Below are positions 14,879 to 17,073 of a DNA stretch of 17,073 nt, piece by piece. The notes below the pieces were generated by a model that was given only the letters and a program-made list of their open reading frames with translations, ran no database searches and was not told the DNA's origin. Within the stretch, counting starts at the first letter, position 1; the number at the start of each line of letters is the position of its first letter. This DNA comes from Ferrimicrobium sp. (GTDB lineage Bacteria > Actinomycetota > Acidimicrobiia > Acidimicrobiales > Acidimicrobiaceae): positions 1 to 17,073 of the forward strand of contig DAHXNM010000298.1 in NCBI GenBank assembly GCA_027365375.1. The letters run 5' to 3'. Made by a program: the position numbers and the translations under genes.

Positions 14879-16243
14879 GTGGCTTTAAAGACTTCGGTAT
14901 CGACTGGATCTCAGGTGAGCACTGATGCTGCCAGGGTTCGTATCACCCAGGGAGAGCACTCGACCCGCATGCAAGCGATGTTGATCGACGGTGTTGTCGG
15001 ATACGAATTTGGTGTCGCAGCAGAACCGACGACAGAACAGCTCCGCAGCCTCGGAGCTGCAGTCGTGGACGAGGCCTCGCGTGCCCGTTTTTCTCAAGTA
15101 GCGGTCTCGCTGCCGGAGCTTGACGAAGAACAGCTCGAGGAGTTTGTGGTTGGGATACTGCTTGCTGGCTATCGGTTCGACACCTATCTGACCAACCAAG
15201 ATGCTGAGTCCTTTGTGTGTACAGAGGTGGTGTTGAGTGGGCAGCAGACCAAGAGCGCGGCTCTCGAGCGCGCTCAGGTATTGGCTGAGGCGGTAGCGTT
15301 GGCTCGGGATCTCATTAATGAGCCACCATCTAGGTTGACACCAACAGATTTTGCTCGTATTGCTACTGATGTGGCAGCACGTTCGGGGCTAGAGATCCGG
15401 GTCTGGGATGAGAATGACTGCGCACATGAGCGCCTTGGTGGCCTACTAGGTGTCGCTCGCGGATCGGTTGAACCTCCCCGAGCCATCAAACTTACGTATC
15501 GTCCCCAGCACTCGAGCAACAGGAAGGTGGGACTCGTAGGCAAAGGGATCACTTTTGACTCAGGAGGACTGTCGTTGAAGTCGGGTGAGGGGATGATGAC
15601 CATGAAGACCGACATGGGCGGTGCCGCCGCCGTGCTGGCTGCAATGTCGACATTACGAGCCCTCAACGTCTCCCAGGAGGTTAATGGCTATCTAATGATG
15701 ACTGAGAACATGCCATCCGGTAGTGCACAGAAGCCTGGTGATGTCCTAGTTACTCGCTCCGGGCGTACGATAGAGGTGTTGAACACAGACGCCGAAGGTC
15801 GGCTGGTTTTGGCGGATGGCCTTACGCTTGCACTAGAGGATGGTAATGAGGAGATCGTCGATATAGCCACGCTCACCGGTGCATGTGTTGTCGCTCTTGG
15901 TGATGAAATAGCTGGCGTTATGGGAAATGATGATGGCTTGATTTCTGCGCTTCACGCTGCAGGAATCCAAGCAGCTGAGCCGAATTGGCAGCTTCCTCTT
16001 CCGAAGAGTTACGAGAAGTTGATCGCCTCAGACGTAGCGGACATGAAAAATATTGGGAAGCGTGGTGGAGGTGCTATCACCGCTGCCCTTCTTTTGCAGC
16101 GGTTCGTACCTGATGCGCGATGGGCTCATCTTGATATCGCTGGCCCTTCGCGTTCCGAAGGTGACCGCGGTTGGATACGCGCAGGTGCTACCGGATTTGG
16201 AGTTATGACCTTTATCCGCTGGTTGCAGCGGACGAACTCCTAG
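14879..16243 (+). CDS. pepA: Leucyl aminopeptidase, M17 family
   Basis: Cytosolic hexameric dizinc or dimanganese aminopeptidase that trims N-terminal residues from peptides. 454 residues, slightly shorter than E. coli PepA (503), with the shortening in the poorly conserved N-terminal domain. All active-site residues are present and spaced exactly as in E. coli: Lys222 and Asp227 (GKGITFDSGG), catalytic Lys234, Asp245 (MKTDMGGAA), Asp304 and Glu306 plus catalytic Arg308 (NTDAEGRLVL). The start is GTG with an excellent AAGGAGG site 5 nt upstream; the ATG in that gap is out of frame. The 3' end overlaps the oppositely oriented hypothetical gene by 32 bp. Some family members also bind DNA, but nothing here tests that. 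Confidence 0.96.
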   Translation: MALKTSVSTGSQVSTDAARVRITQGEHSTRMQAMLIDGVVGYEFGVAAEPTTEQLRSLGAAVVDEASRARFSQVAVSLPELDEEQLEEFVVGILLAGYRFDTYLTNQDAESFVCTEVVLSGQQTKSAALERAQVLAEAVALARDLINEPPSRLTPTDFARIATDVAARSGLEIRVWDENDCAHERLGGLLGVARGSVEPPRAIKLTYRPQHSSNRKVGLVGKGITFDSGGLSLKSGEGMMTMKTDMGGAAAVLAAMSTLRALNVSQEVNGYLMMTENMPSGSAQKPGDVLVTRSGRTIEVLNTDAEGRLVLADGLTLALEDGNEEIVDIATLTGACVVALGDEIAGVMGNDDGLISALHAAGIQAAEPNWQLPLPKSYEKLIASDVADMKNIGKRGGGAITAALLLQRFVPDARWAHLDIAGPSRSEGDRGWIRAGATGFGVMTFIRWLQRTNS

Positions 16244-16793
16244 CCGGGAGACCCGAACCCGGCGCGTAGCCGAGCCGAACGAGTTGGTCACAGATCTCGT
16301 CGTTGCTTGCACCCAGATTGGCAAGCGTAGCGGTGAGTTGGTGTAGCCGGCCGTCGCGATCTGTGATCGTTCGGTATTGGTGTAAGTCGGGTCGGTTGGA
16401 AGCTAGCGCCTGGAGACTCTCCGGAAGACGCTTAAGCTGCCGGTTGCTGAGGGGTGGAAGTTCGCGGGGTACCTCGATAAGTCCAGGTATGAGTTCTCTG
16501 AGGAGATGGAAATCTCGACAACGGTCGATGCTTCGGTCAAGGAGCGAGCCACGGCTTGGGGTGTGGCCAAGTCCGAGCGAGCGCGCCAACTCTTCAGCCG
16601 AGATGCTGACCCGGGTTGTGCGCCCAATCAGAAGATCGAGACGTTGAAGCAGAACGATGCTTGATGGGCCGAGTATGGGTAGCCAGAGAAGCTGTACGTA
16701 GTCCGAAGCAATAGGCCACCATTGCTCTCGGCTGTGTGGAACCTCCCAACGAAAGATAGAGAGTAACTCTGGGCGTAGACCTTCCTGAAGCAT
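16212..16793 (-). CDS. Conserved actinobacterial hypothetical protein, possible winged-helix fold
   Basis: 193 residues, function not recognised. The layout resembles a group of actinobacterial hypothetical proteins: an aromatic/hydrophobic stretch DYVQLLWLPILGPSSIVLL (31-49); a segment about 64-112 that reads like a helix-turn-helix with wing (SAEELARSLGLG, LDRSIDRCRDFHLL); the signature RELPPLSNRQLKRLPESLQ (110-128); and a variable tail. The LPILGP stretch is too short and interrupted to call a membrane span. The ATG at 16793 is chosen because AAGGAGG lies 6 nt before it; the ATG at 16811 precedes that site and would translate through it. A near-consensus promoter lies just upstream. The last 32 bp overlap the end of pepA on the other strand. 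The coding case rests on the promoter, the ribosome site and the recalled family pattern. Confidence 0.7.
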   Translation of the reverse strand: MLQEGLRPELLSIFRWEVPHSREQWWPIASDYVQLLWLPILGPSSIVLLQRLDLLIGRTTRVSISAEELARSLGLGHTPSRGSLLDRSIDRCRDFHLLRELIPGLIEVPRELPPLSNRQLKRLPESLQALASNRPDLHQYRTITDRDGRLHQLTATLANLGASNDEICDQLVRLGYAPGSGLPARSSSAATSG

Positions 16794-16799
16794 ATGTGC

Positions 16800-16806
16800 C
16801 CTCCTT
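16800..16806 (-). promoter_or_regulatory. Shine-Dalgarno sequence of the hypothetical gene
   Basis: AAGGAGG on the minus strand with a 6-nt spacer to ATG 16793; it decides between the two in-frame ATG codons. Confidence 0.75.
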
Positions 16807-16823
16807 GGCATATAGATGGTATC

Positions 16824-16851
16824 AGTATAGCATAGAAAGGAATGAAATCAA
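16824..16851 (-). promoter_or_regulatory. Promoter of the hypothetical gene, overlapping the mutase stop codon
   Basis: On the minus strand TTGATT (16846-16851) and TATACT (16824-16829) are separated by 16 nt, close to the sigma-70 consensus. Predicted transcription starts near 16817, about 24 nt before the ATG. The -35 hexamer contains the TGA stop of the mutase gene (16848-16850). Confidence 0.6.
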
Positions 16852-17073
16852 GTAGGTGAATAGGTGCCGAAGACCTCGCGAAGGGTGTCGGCCACTTCAC
16901 CCAGAGTTGCGCGTGCCGCGAGCGCGCGCTTCATCGGGTAGCAGACGTTATCTGTGCCTTCTGCGGCTGTGCGAAGTTCTGCGAGTGCTACGTCTACGGC
17001 GTGCTGGTCTCGCCGACGTCTTAACTCCTGTACTCGATCGGCCTGCTGACGTTGCAGGGCTGGATCAATTGGG
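16848..17073 (-). CDS. Adenosylcobalamin-dependent acyl-CoA mutase large subunit, C-terminal fragment (methylmalonyl-CoA mutase family)
   Basis: The last 74 residues of a gene entering from the right edge. The pattern ELRRRRDQHAVDVALAEL, then DNVCYPMKRALAARATLGEV, then DTLREVFGTY matches the end of the barrel subunit of methylmalonyl-CoA-type mutases ('ATLGEICDVLREVFG' in relatives). These enzymes rearrange acyl-CoA carbon skeletons, for example methylmalonyl-CoA to succinyl-CoA. The frame stops four residues after this motif, where fused mutases continue into the B12-binding domain, so this is the split type and needs a separate small B12 subunit, not in view. Isobutyryl- or 2-hydroxyisobutyryl-CoA mutase cannot be excluded from this fragment. 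Its need for adenosylcobalamin fits the adenosyltransferase 2 kb away. Confidence 0.85.
   Translation of the reverse strand, partial: PIDPALQRQQADRVQELRRRRDQHAVDVALAELRTAAEGTDNVCYPMKRALAARATLGEVADTLREVFGTYSPT

Noticed and set aside
16794..16811. ATG 16811 as the start of the hypothetical gene
   Set aside because: The AAGGAGG ribosome site is inside that six-codon extension and serves ATG 16793.

Overview
The window looks like chromosomal housekeeping DNA from an actinobacterium with only moderate GC content. The evidence is the homodimeric AceE-type pyruvate dehydrogenase E1, whose N-terminus resembles the mycobacterial enzymes; frequent GTG and TTG starts; and three genes whose start codon sits 6-7 nt after a TAnnnT -10 hexamer, the layout of leaderless actinobacterial mRNAs. 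An acidimicrobial lineage is a guess. No insertion sequence, phage gene, CRISPR array, tRNA or rRNA was seen.

Left part (1-4488): aceE, cut by the left edge, is read leftward. Divergent from it are rnhA (RNase HI), an HSD10-like short-chain dehydrogenase and an aldo/keto reductase. The last two have leaderless-type starts.

Centre (4532-10016): a tight rightward operon encodes lpd (E3), a single-lipoyl-domain E2 acyltransferase, a natural LipB-LipA fusion and an M24 metallopeptidase. Every junction overlaps by 4-8 nt. One transcript would therefore make E3, E2 and the complete enzyme pair that builds lipoate on E2, while E1 is expressed separately about 2.5 kb away. The fusion is the most unusual gene here.

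Gap (10017-10770): about 750 bp between convergent genes, with no convincing gene but several hairpins, a three-copy octamer and a G8 tract.

Right part (10771-17073): a full-length cobalamin-dependent methionine synthase (metH) is read leftward. It is divergent from a PduO-type cob(I)alamin adenosyltransferase, and the two -10 hexamers overlap almost completely on opposite strands. A leucyl aminopeptidase (pepA) follows. It converges, with a 32-bp overlap, on a conserved hypothetical gene. At the right edge is the C-terminus of an adenosylcobalamin-dependent acyl-CoA mutase large subunit. MetH, the adenosyltransferase and the mutase form a loose vitamin B12 neighbourhood.
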